Shown here: one piece after another, positions 35,395 through 45,625 of the stretch | Layout: every line of letters starts with the position of its first letter | Position numbering within the stretch: the stretch's first letter is position 1 | Assembly (NCBI RefSeq): GCF_024461735.1 | Contig: NZ_JANGAD010000009.1 | Location: 1 to 64,000 of the forward strand | Direction: 5' to 3' | Length of the DNA: 64,000 nt | Source of the DNA: Anaerotignum propionicum | Lineage (GTDB): Bacteria; Bacillota; Clostridia; Lachnospirales; Anaerotignaceae | Position numbers and translations under genes: made by a program | Notes under the pieces: generated by a model | Databases searched by the model: none | Seen by the model: only the letters and a program-made list of their open reading frames with translations | What the model was told of the DNA's origin: nothing

Positions 35395-37239
35395 ATGGAA
35401 AATAAAATGTTTTGTTATCAGTGTCAGGAAACAGCAGGATGCACAGGATGTACACAAGTAGGCGTATGCGGTAAAAAGCCAGATGTTGCAGCAATGCAAG
35501 ATTTATTGATATATGTTACCAAGGGCATATCTGCTGTTACAACCGCATTACGTGCTGAAGGTACTGAGGTTTCCAAAGCGATCAATCACTTAATAACTTT
35601 AAATCTTTTTACAACAATCACAAACGCAAACTTTGATAAAGAAGCTATCGTAGCTCGCATTCGTGCCACTTTGGATACAAAGAAGGCATTGCTTGCCCAA
35701 GTGAAAAATAAAGAAGCTTTGCCCGAAGCGGCACTTTGGGATGAGGAAGAAGCTGCCTTTGATGCCAAAGCCGCTGTAGTAGGCGTACTTTCCACAGAAA
35801 ATGAAGATGTTCGTTCTTTACGGGAACTGATTACCTATGGTTTAAAAGGTCTTTCTGCATACTCAAAGCATGCGAATGTTTTGCTTCAAGAGGATGGCGA
35901 AGTGGATGCATTTTTACAGCGTGCCCTGTCTGCCACATTAGATGACAGTCTTTCCGCTGACGAATTGGTTGCGCTGACACTAGAAACAGGTAAGTACGGC
36001 GTTTCTGGTATGGCATTGCTGGATAAAGCGAATACTGATGCATATGGCAATCCTGAAATTACAAAAGTAAATATTGGTGTTGGTACTCGCCCAGGTATTT
36101 TGGTTTCCGGTCATGACTTATTGGATTTGGAAATGTTGCTGAAGCAAACACAAGGAACCGGTGTTGATGTGTATACCCACTCTGAAATGCTGCCTGCACA
36201 CTACTATCCAGCATTCAAAAAGTATCCTAATTTTGTGGGTAACTACGGAAATGCATGGTGGAAACAGAAAGAAGAATTTGAATCCTTCAATGGACCTATT
36301 CTTATGACAACCAACTGTATTGTACCTCCAAAGGATAGCTATAAAGAGCACCTGTATACAACCGGTGCGGCTGGTTACCCCGGATGCAAGCATATTTCCG
36401 GTGCCATTGGGGAGGAAAAGGACTTTTCTGCAATTATTGAGCATGCAAAACAGTGTGCATCTCCTGTAGAAATTGAAACAGGAGAAATCATCGGCGGCTT
36501 CGCCCACAATCAAGTTTTGGCCCTTGCTGACCAAGTGGTTGGTGCAGTAAAATCAGGTGCTATTAAGAAATTTGTTGTTATGGCAGGTTGCGATGGTCGT
36601 GCAAAGAGCCGTAATTATTATACTGATTTCGCGAAAGCTTTACCAAAGGATGCAGTGATTCTCACCGCAGGTTGCGCGAAATATAAATATAACAAATTGG
36701 AATTGGGTGATATTGGTGGTATTCCAAGGGTATTGGATGCAGGACAGTGCAACGATTCTTACTCTTTGGCAGTTATTGCATTAAAACTGAAAGAAGTATT
36801 CGGCCTTGATGATATAAACGATTTGCCTATCGTTTATAATATTGCTTGGTACGAGCAAAAAGCAGTTATCGTACTTCTGGCTTTGTTACACTTGGGCGTA
36901 AAGAATATTCATTTAGGACCAACACTTCCTGCTTTCCTCAGCCCTAATGTGGCAAAGGTACTTGTAGAAAACTTTGGCATTGCAGGCATTGGTACAGTTG
37001 AAGATGACTTAAAGCTGTTCTTTGGTGATGAAATTGAAAGCCCTGCAGTTACAGGTGACATGATTATGGGAGATATTTTACGCAAATACCCTGAAACTGC
37101 CCCTGCATTGATGGAGTGTGGTATGCATTGTCTGGGTTGCCCTTCTTCTCAGATGGAGTCTTTGGCAGATGCATGTATGGTTCATGGTTTAAATGTTGAA
37201 GATGTATTAAAATCTGTTAACGATAAAATAAACGGGTAA
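35395..37239 (+). CDS. hcp: Hybrid-cluster protein fused to a C-terminal DUF1858 domain
   Basis: A 614-residue protein, longer than the usual approximately 550. The N-terminal Cys set (C7, C10, C16, C19, C25) binds the proximal iron-sulfur cluster; later ligands lie in [25 protein letters not shown] and [10 protein letters not shown]. Hcp acts as NO reductase/hydroxylamine reductase and S-nitrosylase in anaerobes. Residues about 548-614 ([29 protein letters not shown]) match the hybrid-cluster-associated redox disulfide domain (DUF1858), normally a separate small protein. The fusion implies an electron or thiol shuttle attached to the enzyme. Follows GGAGGAATAACC. Confidence 0.95.
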   Translation: MENKMFCYQCQETAGCTGCTQVGVCGKKPDVAAMQDLLIYVTKGISAVTTALRAEGTEVSKAINHLITLNLFTTITNANFDKEAIVARIRATLDTKKALLAQVKNKEALPEAALWDEEEAAFDAKAAVVGVLSTENEDVRSLRELITYGLKGLSAYSKHANVLLQEDGEVDAFLQRALSATLDDSLSADELVALTLETGKYGVSGMALLDKANTDAYGNPEITKVNIGVGTRPGILVSGHDLLDLEMLLKQTQGTGVDVYTHSEMLPAHYYPAFKKYPNFVGNYGNAWWKQKEEFESFNGPILMTTNCIVPPKDSYKEHLYTTGAAGYPGCKHISGAIGEEKDFSAIIEHAKQCASPVEIETGEIIGGFAHNQVLALADQVVGAVKSGAIKKFVVMAGCDGRAKSRNYYTDFAKALPKDAVILTAGCAKYKYNKLELGDIGGIPRVLDAGQCNDSYSLAVIALKLKEVFGLDDINDLPIVYNIAWYEQKAVIVLLALLHLGVKNIHLGPTLPAFLSPNVAKVLVENFGIAGIGTVEDDLKLFFGDEIESPAVTGDMIMGDILRKYPETAPALMECGMHCLGCPSSQMESLADACMVHGLNVEDVLKSVNDKING

Positions 37240-37251
37240 TACTAAGATGAA

Positions 37252-37280
37252 GGTCATGGGACACTTGTTGTTCCATGACC
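37252..37280 (+). terminator. Hairpin between hcp and the next gene
   Basis: GGTCATGGGACA pairs with TGTTCCATGACC (one wobble), followed by AAATTTTC. The weak U-tract suggests partial termination or transcript stabilisation within the operon. Confidence 0.55.
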
Positions 37281-37304
37281 AAATTTTCAGAAAGGAATGA
37301 ACAT

Positions 37305-37907
37305 ATGAGTGCATTTTTAGGACCAATTCATTACTGGCTTTATCGTAAAATTCAGCTGCAGGAGAGCTTAACACAATCAATGACTTCGGTTCTTTCTGAG
37401 GAAAAACGTATTCACTTGGAAAAGAATTTGGATGCTGTATGTGGTGTTGTGGAGCGCAGACCTTTAGAAGAGGTAATAGATAATGGCAACATCCATGGTT
37501 GGTTACAAGGTCAGATTGCCATCGCAGAAAAGCGTTTTGCTGCCGCAGTCACAAAAATCCTGAAAGAGGATTCTTCTAAAATTGAAAATCTCAAACAAGC
37601 GGCATACCAAATGGGGCAGAAAGATCCTTTGCCAAATTCTAATGATGCTCAAGGTATCTATCGTGGGCTGAATGATGTTTTGTTGGAAGGAATGCCTTGC
37701 GACCATGTAAATCAAATCTTGGAGCAAAGTGATCAGCGTGTTTTGTGGAACCAAACGGTGGATCTGCATTTGCCATTTTGGGATGAAGCAGGGGGAGATA
37801 TCGAACACTACTATCTTTTACGAAATGCTTTTATTTCAGGTAGTCTTTCAGATCAACCCTTCAAATTTCAACAACTAGGTAAGGAGTTTCTCATTCAGGA
37901 GGTGTAA
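37305..37907 (+). CDS. Conserved-looking protein of unknown function in the hcp cluster
   Basis: A 200-residue, mostly helical soluble protein starting SAFLGPIHYWLYRKI. It contains spaced histidines and acidic residues (HGWLQGQ, WNQTVDLHLPFWDEAGGDIEHYY) but no motif I can assign. AGAAAGGA precedes ATG 37305; an upstream ATG at 37275 falls inside a hairpin and is not used. Five bases separate its stop from the hemerythrin-domain gene, and that gene's ribosome site lies within this one, so the two are co-expressed. A diiron- or heme-related helper is conceivable but unproven. Confidence 0.75.
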   Translation: MSAFLGPIHYWLYRKIQLQESLTQSMTSVLSEEKRIHLEKNLDAVCGVVERRPLEEVIDNGNIHGWLQGQIAIAEKRFAAAVTKILKEDSSKIENLKQAAYQMGQKDPLPNSNDAQGIYRGLNDVLLEGMPCDHVNQILEQSDQRVLWNQTVDLHLPFWDEAGGDIEHYYLLRNAFISGSLSDQPFKFQQLGKEFLIQEV

Positions 37908-37911
37908 TAAA

Positions 37912-38469
37912 ATGGATTCAATTGAATTAATGGTGAAAGAACACGAAAATATTCTTGGACTTGTAGCGGTAATTCGCAATGCATGTTGCGGTGTGTTAGA
38001 GGGTGCTCCTGTGGAAGTGGACGATTTTAGAGACATGATTACCTTTGCAAGAACCTATGCAGATAAGCATCATCATGGAAAAGAGGAACAAATTTTATTT
38101 CGAGAGATGATGGAACGACTGGGGCCTGCTGCTGTAAAGCTGATTCAACATGGTATGTATGTTGAGCATGATATGGGGCGTTTTCATTTAGGGGAGCTGG
38201 AAAGTGCATTAGCCCGCTATGAAGCTGAGAAAAAAACAATTGATAAGTTGGAGATTTTGGTAAACGCTGCTGCATGGGCGGATTTATTACAGCGTCATAT
38301 TGATAAAGAAAATAATGTTGTTTATACTTTTGCCCGCCGCAGTTTGGCGGAGGATGTTTTGCAGAGTATAAACAGTGAGGTGGAGCAATTCGAAGGACAG
38401 GCGGTAAAAGACAGTGTTCAGGAAACTGCTTTGAGACTTCTGAAAAAGCTTACGGATAAATATAGTTAA
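37912..38469 (+). CDS. Hemerythrin-like HHE domain protein
   Basis: A 185-residue helical-bundle protein with the HHE-type ligand set: KEHEN (His11), DKHHHGKEEQILF, EHDMGRFH and QRHIDKENNVVY. It should carry a non-heme di-iron centre that binds O2 or NO, or repairs iron-sulfur centres (YtfE/RIC-like role). Placement after hcp fits defence against nitric oxide and oxygen in an anaerobe. Confidence 0.9.
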   Translation: MDSIELMVKEHENILGLVAVIRNACCGVLEGAPVEVDDFRDMITFARTYADKHHHGKEEQILFREMMERLGPAAVKLIQHGMYVEHDMGRFHLGELESALARYEAEKKTIDKLEILVNAAAWADLLQRHIDKENNVVYTFARRSLAEDVLQSINSEVEQFEGQAVKDSVQETALRLLKKLTDKYS

Positions 38470-38609
38470 GGATGCAAAGCAATGTGTAGTAATCGGTCAG
38501 GAGGCATGAAATCCTTTGGTTTAAAAGGTTTTCATTGTATCATATTTTAAAGATAACTTTTGTAATTTCACGGACGTAACATAAGATATAAATGAATGGA
38601 GGTGGGAAA

Positions 38610-39275
38610 ATGGATACTTTGTTTTTGTCAAATACAAATTTATTTCGGGGTACCACCCCAGAGGAAATTGCATCTATGCTGGATTGCCTAATGGCAGAAG
38701 AAAAATCATACAAAAAGGAGGAAGTGATTTATCGTGCAGGAGATGTGATTCATAAAATTGGAATGGTAATGACGGGAAGTGTTTCCATTGAGAATGATGA
38801 TATCTGGGGAAATAAGAGTATATTAGATAAAATCGGGCCAGGTCAAGTTTTTGCCGAAACCTATGCCTGCGCTCCGGGTGAACCTCTCATGGTTAGTGTG
38901 GTGGCGGCAGAAAATACATTGGTCTTATTTTTGGATGTAACAAAGACTTTGCAGCCGTGCTCCTCTGCCTGCGGGCATCATGGAAAGCTCATTCGTAACT
39001 TACTGACAATCTCCGCACAGAAAAATTTAATCCTTTCCCGCCGCATTTTTCATACTTCAGCCAAATCCATTCGAGGACGGTTGCTTTCTTTTCTATCTTT
39101 TCAAGCCACCCGAGAAGGAAACCGTGAATTTGATATTCCCTTTAACCGACAGCAATTGGCCGATTATTTGAGCGTAGATCGCAGTGCTCTTTCCAATGAA
39201 CTAAGTAAAATGCAACAGGAAGGCTTGATAATAGTGCATAAAAATCACTTTTGTATCAAATCTGACCTAGAATGA
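38610..39275 (+). CDS. Crp/Fnr-family transcription regulator
   Basis: A 221-residue regulator with an N-terminal cyclic-nucleotide-like sensor barrel (KKEEVIYRAGDVIHKIGMVMTGSVSIE) and a C-terminal winged helix (FNRQQLADYLSVDRSALSNELSKMQQEGLI). The effector domain has CSSACGH, a cysteine pair not in the FNR cluster pattern. GGAGGTGGG precedes ATG 38610; the ATG at 38592 is upstream of that site. Its position suggests it controls the hcp cluster, as HcpR-type regulators do in other anaerobes. Confidence 0.88.
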   Translation: MDTLFLSNTNLFRGTTPEEIASMLDCLMAEEKSYKKEEVIYRAGDVIHKIGMVMTGSVSIENDDIWGNKSILDKIGPGQVFAETYACAPGEPLMVSVVAAENTLVLFLDVTKTLQPCSSACGHHGKLIRNLLTISAQKNLILSRRIFHTSAKSIRGRLLSFLSFQATREGNREFDIPFNRQQLADYLSVDRSALSNELSKMQQEGLIIVHKNHFCIKSDLE

Positions 39276-39485
39276 TATTTTTGGATATATAAATAAAACA
39301 GCCTGTTTCTCTTGTAGGATATGAGAATGGAAAGCGGTGAGAGCAGACTTTATTATTGTTCTTACCGTTTTTATTTCCCATTTCTATTGCATTTTATTGC
39401 TTTTTTGGGTGATGTCACAATAAAAATGGATGTAAATTGGTTCTCTGAAAACTGCCGTGTTCTAAATAAAAAAGGAGGAAAAATT

Positions 39486-40199
39486 ATGTATTATGCAATT
39501 ACTGAAAAGATTACCGTTCTTGGTAAGGTCATTCAAAAACCAAATTTGAGCTTTTCTTTTTTGTCATACCTCTTGCAAGGAGAAAAGAATGTGTTAATTG
39601 ATACAGTTCCTGAAAAGGCAGGGGAGATGTTTCTAACTGAGCTAAAAGAGCTAATTTCCATTAGCCAGTTGGATGCCATTATTTTAAATCATTCTGAAGA
39701 GGATCATAGTGGAGCATTGGGTCTATTGCTAGCCGAAAAAGAGGATATTCCCATTTACTGTACAGCGGCATGCAAACAGCGACTGATTTCCCGTTATCCA
39801 AATGGAAATTTCGTAGAGGTTGCCAATTTGTCTAGGCTGGAAATCGGATCATTCCAATTTCAATTTACCCATACCCCGGGATTGCATTGGGATGACAATA
39901 TGGTTACTTATTTTGAAAATGAGAAAATCTTGTTTTCCAATGATTTGTTTGGACAGTATTTGGGGTGTCAGCCATCCCTTGATAAAGACTATTCTGTTGA
40001 GGAAGTTTTACAGGGAGCTAAATCATATTTTGACAAAGTGTTTGCGCCAGCTTCCGCTGAGGAAAAGCAGGTAGTTCTGGCATTGAAAGATTTGGATTTT
40101 AAATATATCGCTCCTGGGCATGGTGTGGTTCTTAAAGATAAGCTTGGGGATGTTTTGGCACTTTATGAAAAGGAATGCGCAGGTTCCCCAGAGGTATGA
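39486..40199 (+). CDS. Metallo-beta-lactamase fold di-iron protein (ODP), no flavodoxin domain
   Basis: A 237-residue protein of the oxygen-binding di-iron family that forms the N-terminal half of rubredoxin:oxygen oxidoreductases (FprA). The ligand motif is HSEEDHSG; further histidines lie at FTHTPGLHWDD and APGHG, with the bridging Asp in FSNDLFG. FprA proteins have about 400 residues with a C-terminal flavodoxin domain, absent here, so a separate electron donor is needed. AAAGGAGG precedes ATG 39486; an upstream start at 39321 adds an unrelated low-similarity extension. It may scavenge O2 or NO, consistent with its neighbours. Confidence 0.88.
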   Translation: MYYAITEKITVLGKVIQKPNLSFSFLSYLLQGEKNVLIDTVPEKAGEMFLTELKELISISQLDAIILNHSEEDHSGALGLLLAEKEDIPIYCTAACKQRLISRYPNGNFVEVANLSRLEIGSFQFQFTHTPGLHWDDNMVTYFENEKILFSNDLFGQYLGCQPSLDKDYSVEEVLQGAKSYFDKVFAPASAEEKQVVLALKDLDFKYIAPGHGVVLKDKLGDVLALYEKECAGSPEV

Positions 40200-40826
40200 T
40201 GGCTGTGTATGAGACTGCCTTTTCAAGGGGAGTTAAAAAAATTGAGCCAAAGTAATTAGGCTAAAACGAAAGAAAACAAAAATATGAAAACACACCACCC
40301 CCTCATCTGAACTTATGTCGGTTGTTATTTCAGGCAAGTTCCAACATGATTGTAGTTCGTTTTAATACAGCTTATTCTCATAGACTTAACCAACAAGCTA
40401 ATAAATCAGTATGCAAAAACCTCCTATGTCATTACTTTTGGGTCTGGCTAGACTTCAAAAGACATAGGAGGTTTTTGTGAGTAAAATTACAAATTTTTAA
40501 TAAATCTGTTATGTATTGTATGAAGTAGTCATGCAGGCTTTTACCGAAGAGTATAAATTTCTCGTATTGAATAATCAAAAAAAATACACTATAATCAAAT
40601 TAGAAAAAAATAGAAATAAATAATTATTATGAAAATTAAGATATTTATGAAGGTTTTTTATTTAATTTCACCATAATTTAGGAGGAATGACGAGGTTGAT
40701 AGGTTGCAAAATGAATTGAACGAAGCTTAGGAAGTATAGGTAAAACCACTGTATTTTAACTGAGAACATGGTATTAGCGAATAAAGATACATAATTTATT
40801 TCCTCGAAATGGATGGAGGATTTCAT
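40200..40826. other. Intergenic region with a long hairpin
   Basis: More than 600 bases without a supported gene. Contains the hairpin at 40415-40476. A glycine/alanine riboswitch before the symporter was sought but no conserved core was recognised. Confidence 0.4.
40415..40476 (+). terminator. Long perfect hairpin, probable terminator
   Basis: A 16-bp perfect stem, AAAAACCTCCTATGTC (40415-40430) with its complement (40461-40476). The loop can itself pair (TTTTGGGTCT with AGACTTCAAAA). It ends in TTTTT and is AAAAA-flanked on the left, so it works in both directions. Confidence 0.82.
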
Positions 40827-42263
40827 GTGATAAAGTGGGGCATCTACTGGCAAGAAACGTTTTCAAATTTTATGGAAATCAATCAAGTACTGAACCAACT
40901 GGTATGGGGAGTTCCTATGATTATTATTTTAATGGGAACAGGAATATACTTTAGCTTTGGGTTAAAGTTTTTTCAACTCAGGTGGTTTCGCTATATAAAT
41001 TGGCGTCAGGCAAAAAATCATTACAAAGAGATGAAATATGAAAAGGATGGTAATTCTATTTCAGAAATTCAAGCTTTGTTGACTGCATTGGCTGCAACTA
41101 TTGGAACAGGCAACATTATTGGTGTTGCAACAGCCATACAAGCAGGGGGACGAGGCGCTGTCTTTTGGATGTGGGTTTCGGCTTTTTTGGGAATGATTAT
41201 TAAGTATGCTGAAAATGTTCTGGGTATTTATTATCGTTATCGCAATAGCAAAGGCGAATGGATGGGTGGACCCATGGTTTATATCGAACGTGGGATGAAA
41301 CTGAAATCTTTGGCTACAATTTTTGCATGCTGTTGTTTTGTGGCGACCTTTGGGATCGGAAATATTGCTCAGATTAATGGAATCTCTACTTCTTTGGAGT
41401 CAACCTTTGGGATTGACCCTATGCTGACAGGAACTTGTGTGGCCATATTTACTGGAATTATTGTATTTGGGGGGTTAAAGCGTATTGTTTCCTTCTCAAG
41501 AAAATTGGTGCCTTTTATGGCAGGGTTTTACAGCATTAGTGCATTGATTATTATCTTATTCCATGTTGACAAAATTCCCGGTGTATTTATGGATATTTTT
41601 GAAGAAGCCTTCAGTCTTGGTTCTGTAGGGGGCGGCATAACGGGTTATATCGTTTCTAAATCCATTCGCTACGGAATGGCTCGTGGAATTTTTTCAAATG
41701 AAGCTGGACTTGGAACCTCCGTTATGATTCACACATTGTCTGAACAAAAGGAACCGGTTATACAAGGGATTTGGGGAGGATTTGAAGTTTTTATAGACAC
41801 TATGATTATTTGTACCTTAACAGCATTGGCCATCTTAACTACTGATGCAGATAAGGTCATAGGTTTAACCGGTGTTAACATTACCTTTTATGCATTCCAC
41901 ACTGTTTTGGGTAAGGGTGGTGCTGCCATTGTGACCATTGCTGTTGTATTATTTGCCTTTACCACGCTGATTGGATGGTCAATCTACGGTATGCGGGCAG
42001 GGGAATACTTTGGTGGCTCCAGATATATCCTTGTATTTAAAATTTTATTTGTTGTGCTTATTTTTATCGGAGCAAATACAGATGCACAGTTTGTATGGGC
42101 TTTGGCAGATACTTGTAATGGACTGATGGCAGTGCCCAATGCCATTGCAATTGTAGCTCTTTCAGGAAAGGTATTTAAAATTACAGAGAATTTTTTGCAA
42201 CGAGAAAAAGGAATTTCCGTTTTGCCTATGCGGAGCTATTTAGAAGAGCCAATAAAAAAATAA
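40827..42263 (+). CDS. Sodium:alanine symporter, AGCS family
   Basis: A 478-residue carrier with about 10-11 membrane helices and the AGCS signature region (ATIGTGNIIGVATAIQAGGRGAVFWMW, then GGPMVYIERGM). It imports alanine or glycine with Na+. The GTG at 40827 lies seven bases after GGAGG; an ATG at 40809 overlaps that site. The next gene starts 22 nt downstream with its own ribosome site, so it may share a transcript with the signalling genes. Confidence 0.93.
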   Translation: MIKWGIYWQETFSNFMEINQVLNQLVWGVPMIIILMGTGIYFSFGLKFFQLRWFRYINWRQAKNHYKEMKYEKDGNSISEIQALLTALAATIGTGNIIGVATAIQAGGRGAVFWMWVSAFLGMIIKYAENVLGIYYRYRNSKGEWMGGPMVYIERGMKLKSLATIFACCCFVATFGIGNIAQINGISTSLESTFGIDPMLTGTCVAIFTGIIVFGGLKRIVSFSRKLVPFMAGFYSISALIIILFHVDKIPGVFMDIFEEAFSLGSVGGGITGYIVSKSIRYGMARGIFSNEAGLGTSVMIHTLSEQKEPVIQGIWGGFEVFIDTMIICTLTALAILTTDADKVIGLTGVNITFYAFHTVLGKGGAAIVTIAVVLFAFTTLIGWSIYGMRAGEYFGGSRYILVFKILFVVLIFIGANTDAQFVWALADTCNGLMAVPNAIAIVALSGKVFKITENFLQREKGISVLPMRSYLEEPIKK

Positions 42264-42285
42264 GTACATAAAAGGGAGGATTCCC

Positions 42286-43218
42286 ATGAAACATATTTTT
42301 ATCATCAATCAGGAATGCAAATCAATTATGAGTGGAAATGAAATCCGCAGCTATTTGATGAATAAAGAAAATTTTGAATATCTTGTATTTAACCGCAATT
42401 ATGTTGGTCATGAAGCGGAATTGGTTTCCAAAATGTGCCGACTATTTCAAGAGGAAAATATCCGATTTTATTCTTGTGGTGATGCAACTACCTTGTTTCA
42501 TGTTTTGCGAGGCATTGACTCTTTCCAAAATAAGGAGATCGCATTTTTCCATAATGGAGGCAAGTCAGAATTTTTAGAGAATTTCAAAGAAAAGCATCTT
42601 TTTACGGATTTAGATTCTTTAATAGAGGGACAGGTTGCCTATTTAGATTATGTACAGTTACAGGATGCCATTTGCTGTAACTCCCTTTCTGTGGGAGCCG
42701 ATGTCCGTATGCAGTCAATAGTAGAAAAAATCAAAAAAACTATGTCACTCCATGATAACTTTGCTTATCACCTTGCTTTGTTTTTAGATACGCTGGTGGG
42801 TTTTAAACCGGAAGAATTACATATAACTGTCGATGGAAAAAATTATGATGGAAACTATCTTTTGGCGCATATTGCAAACGGAAAGTGCTATAATTCCATA
42901 TTTTATCCCACCAAAGATCATACTCCTGTGGATGGAGAATTGGATATTCTCCTTTGGAAAGAATCTACAACCATGCGTTGGCTGGAAGGTTATAATTCGT
43001 ATCGCATAGGGAATTTGGAAAATCTTTCAGATGTATTGATTCAACTGAAAGGAAGGAATTTTACAATCGCTTCTTCTGATGGTAGAAAATTGGTGTTTCA
43101 GTGTGATGGGGTTGAGCAATATTGTGACGAGATGTCTGGAATTTTGCAGCAGAGGGCCATACCTTTTGTGTTACCCAAAGGGGTTGGGGTAATTGGAAAG
43201 GAGGACGTAGATGGATAA
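42286..43218 (+). CDS. Divergent diacylglycerol/lipid-kinase-like protein
   Basis: A 310-residue protein with the outline of the YegS/DgkB lipid kinase family: an N-terminal FIINQECKS strand in place of NP.s[18 protein letters not shown] where the family has GGDGT, and [11 protein letters not shown] where it has the N-s-G-D-A strand. The nucleotide motif is altered, so catalysis is doubtful. It overlaps the hybrid kinase gene by 8 nt, linking it to signalling. Function unknown; it could be a pseudo-kinase that senses a lipid or nucleotide. Confidence 0.65.
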   Translation: MKHIFIINQECKSIMSGNEIRSYLMNKENFEYLVFNRNYVGHEAELVSKMCRLFQEENIRFYSCGDATTLFHVLRGIDSFQNKEIAFFHNGGKSEFLENFKEKHLFTDLDSLIEGQVAYLDYVQLQDAICCNSLSVGADVRMQSIVEKIKKTMSLHDNFAYHLALFLDTLVGFKPEELHITVDGKNYDGNYLLAHIANGKCYNSIFYPTKDHTPVDGELDILLWKESTTMRWLEGYNSYRIGNLENLSDVLIQLKGRNFTIASSDGRKLVFQCDGVEQYCDEMSGILQQRAIPFVLPKGVGVIGKEDVDG

Positions 43219-45625
43219 ATTGATTGATAGCAAAAATATTACGAAGGTCGCCTTTCGTTTTTATACATACTTTTGCCTATATTTGGCATTGAGATTCAAA
43301 CAAATGAATCTCAGCGTGTATACTGCCACTTTTTTAATTGTTATGGTTTTAGTTGTCGGTGTACTTACCACTTCAAACCTGCTTTCAATGCAGCTGCAAG
43401 GCTGGATTATCACGTGCTCCTTGTTGGGGACACAGTTGATATTTTCCCTCTCCGAGTCCACGCCTTACCTTAGCTATGTTATGCTTCTGGTAACAGCCTG
43501 CATGATTTCGTTATTTCAATATCTAAAATATAACTATTTTATTCTGTTTTGTACGGTCTTGTTTTCTATATATTCTCTGCGGCAAGGGGTACAAGAGAAA
43601 ATATTAATTATTACAGTAGCTTCTCTCATAGCTCATATTTTACTTATTTTAGTGATATCTTGGAACCAAAGGTTTCAAAAGCTAGCGTTTGACAGCATGC
43701 AGACCAGTGAAGATTTATTAAAGATTGTTGAAATAAAAATGGAAGAAACATCAGAGGCAAAAAAGCAAGCAGAAGTATCTGCCCAGGCAAAAGCAGATTT
43801 TTTAGCAAATGTTTCCCATGAAATACGCACGCCAATGAATGCAATTTGTGGTATGAGTGAAATTCTACTCTCTCGGGATTTGGATTGCTCCACAAGAGAA
43901 TATGTAGAAATCATTAAAAGTGCCTCCAATAATCTATTGGGTATTATCAACGATATATTAGATTTTTCAAAAATTGAATCAGGAAAAATTGAAATTATAG
44001 AATCCGAATATATTCTCCTAGAAGCAGTGCAGGATGTCTTAAATATTGTCCAATATAAATTGGAAACAAAAGAAGTTTCTTTAAATTTGGAGATAAAAAA
44101 AGACATCCCAAAGGTGCTAATAGGGGATGCTATGCGGTTGCGTCAGATTTTAACAAACTTATTGAACAATGCTGCAAAATTTACTGATCATGGAGAAATC
44201 AAGTTGGTGCTTGACTGGACTCCCCTTGGGGAGAAAGAGGGTATTCTTTTGGTGGAAGTCATCGATACTGGGATTGGCATTCGGGAAGATGATGTTCAGA
44301 AATTATTTCATAGTTTTACCCAAGTAAACTCTAAACGAAACAGAGAATTAGAAGGAACGGGTCTTGGTTTAGCAATTTGTAAAAAGTTAGTCAATGCCAT
44401 GCAAGGTAATGTGGGAGTAACGAGTGTTTATGGGGAGGGGAGTAATTTTTATTTTAGTATTCCTCAAGGCGTTGGAAAAGAACAATTGGACACGAAAAGA
44501 GGTGGAATCTTGACTTTCCTCTCGGAAACCTCTTTTTGTGCGCCTAAAGCAAGTATTTTAGTGGTAGATGACAATGTGGTAAATTTGAAGGTAATCTCTG
44601 CGCTTTTGGAAAGTTATCATATTGCTTGTGTAACGGCTACCAGTGGTCAGCAGGCATTGAAGCTTTTAGAAGATGGATATTTGTTTGATATTATTTTTAT
44701 GGATCATATGATGCCGGGCATGGATGGCATAGAAACAACAACTTTCATCCGTTCCTCTGATAAAAGTTATCATAGTACTCCGATAGTGGCTTTAACTGCA
44801 AATACTGTGAATGATGCCAAAAAGATGTTTTTAGATAACGGAATGGATGATTTCTTAACGAAACCAATTGATCCCCATAGGTTGCGATCAGTTCTTGAGT
44901 ACTGGCTTCCCAAGGATAAAATAGAATTTATTGAAGCACCTAAGAAGGAAAAGGCAATCCATGGGGCATCTGAGAACCTAAAGCAATACTTTAGTAACAT
45001 TGAACAGTATGAATGGATGAAAGGTCTGGTTAATTGTCGTGGCGATGAGAAGATATTTATAAGTATAGTGGAGGCTTTTGCATGTGAAACTTCTCCTGCA
45101 GCAATTGAATCTGCCTATGCCAGCGCTGATTTTTCCCGTTATGTTATAGAAGTCCATGGTGTAAAAAGTTCAGCGGAAAGCATCGGTGCATCTGAACTAT
45201 CAAACTTAGCGGCAAAATTGGAAATGGCGGGAAAACAAAATGATAGAGTATACGTGGAAAACCACCATAATATGTTTTTAGCCCGGTATAAAACCTTAAT
45301 AGCCCAGTTGCAACAGGCATTAGTGCTATATAAACAGTCCTCCTTGTTACAAGAGAAAGAGAACATAACAACAGAAAAAGCAAAGATGATGATTACTTCT
45401 TTTCTAGAAGTTTGTGAAAATATGTCAATCAATGATGCAGATATTTTGGCACAAGAATGGAATGCCTGTCACTACTCTCAGAAAAAGGTAATGGAGCTGG
45501 TTGGAGAGGCCATTACTTATATTGCTGATTTTGAATTTGAAGAAGCCATAGTGCGATTAAAGTTAGCATATGCCCAAATAGAAAGAGAGGGAAAAAATGG
45601 AGAAGAAGAAAATTTTGGTTGTTGA
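43211..45625 (+). CDS. Membrane hybrid sensor histidine kinase with REC and HPt domains
   Basis: An 804-residue phosphorelay kinase. Residues 15-150 contain about five transmembrane helices without a large extracellular domain. A coiled linker is followed by HisKA with His203 ([14 protein letters not shown]), HATPase ([23 protein letters not shown]), REC (Asp in [13 protein letters not shown]) and a C-terminal HPt ([18 protein letters not shown]). It can route phosphate His-Asp-His to the REC of the adjacent diguanylate cyclase. Overlaps of 8 nt with the gene before and 29 nt with the gene after show tight coupling. Confidence 0.93.
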   Translation: MDKLIDSKNITKVAFRFYTYFCLYLALRFKQMNLSVYTATFLIVMVLVVGVLTTSNLLSMQLQGWIITCSLLGTQLIFSLSESTPYLSYVMLLVTACMISLFQYLKYNYFILFCTVLFSIYSLRQGVQEKILIITVASLIAHILLILVISWNQRFQKLAFDSMQTSEDLLKIVEIKMEETSEAKKQAEVSAQAKADFLANVSHEIRTPMNAICGMSEILLSRDLDCSTREYVEIIKSASNNLLGIINDILDFSKIESGKIEIIESEYILLEAVQDVLNIVQYKLETKEVSLNLEIKKDIPKVLIGDAMRLRQILTNLLNNAAKFTDHGEIKLVLDWTPLGEKEGILLVEVIDTGIGIREDDVQKLFHSFTQVNSKRNRELEGTGLGLAICKKLVNAMQGNVGVTSVYGEGSNFYFSIPQGVGKEQLDTKRGGILTFLSETSFCAPKASILVVDDNVVNLKVISALLESYHIACVTATSGQQALKLLEDGYLFDIIFMDHMMPGMDGIETTTFIRSSDKSYHSTPIVALTANTVNDAKKMFLDNGMDDFLTKPIDPHRLRSVLEYWLPKDKIEFIEAPKKEKAIHGASENLKQYFSNIEQYEWMKGLVNCRGDEKIFISIVEAFACETSPAAIESAYASADFSRYVIEVHGVKSSAESIGASELSNLAAKLEMAGKQNDRVYVENHHNMFLARYKTLIAQLQQALVLYKQSSLLQEKENITTEKAKMMITSFLEVCENMSINDADILAQEWNACHYSQKKVMELVGEAITYIADFEFEEAIVRLKLAYAQIEREGKNGEEENFGC

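Noticed and set aside
40640..40826. Glycine or alanine riboswitch before the sodium:alanine symporter gene
   Set aside because: Isolated GGAGG-like stretches only; no conserved aptamer core.
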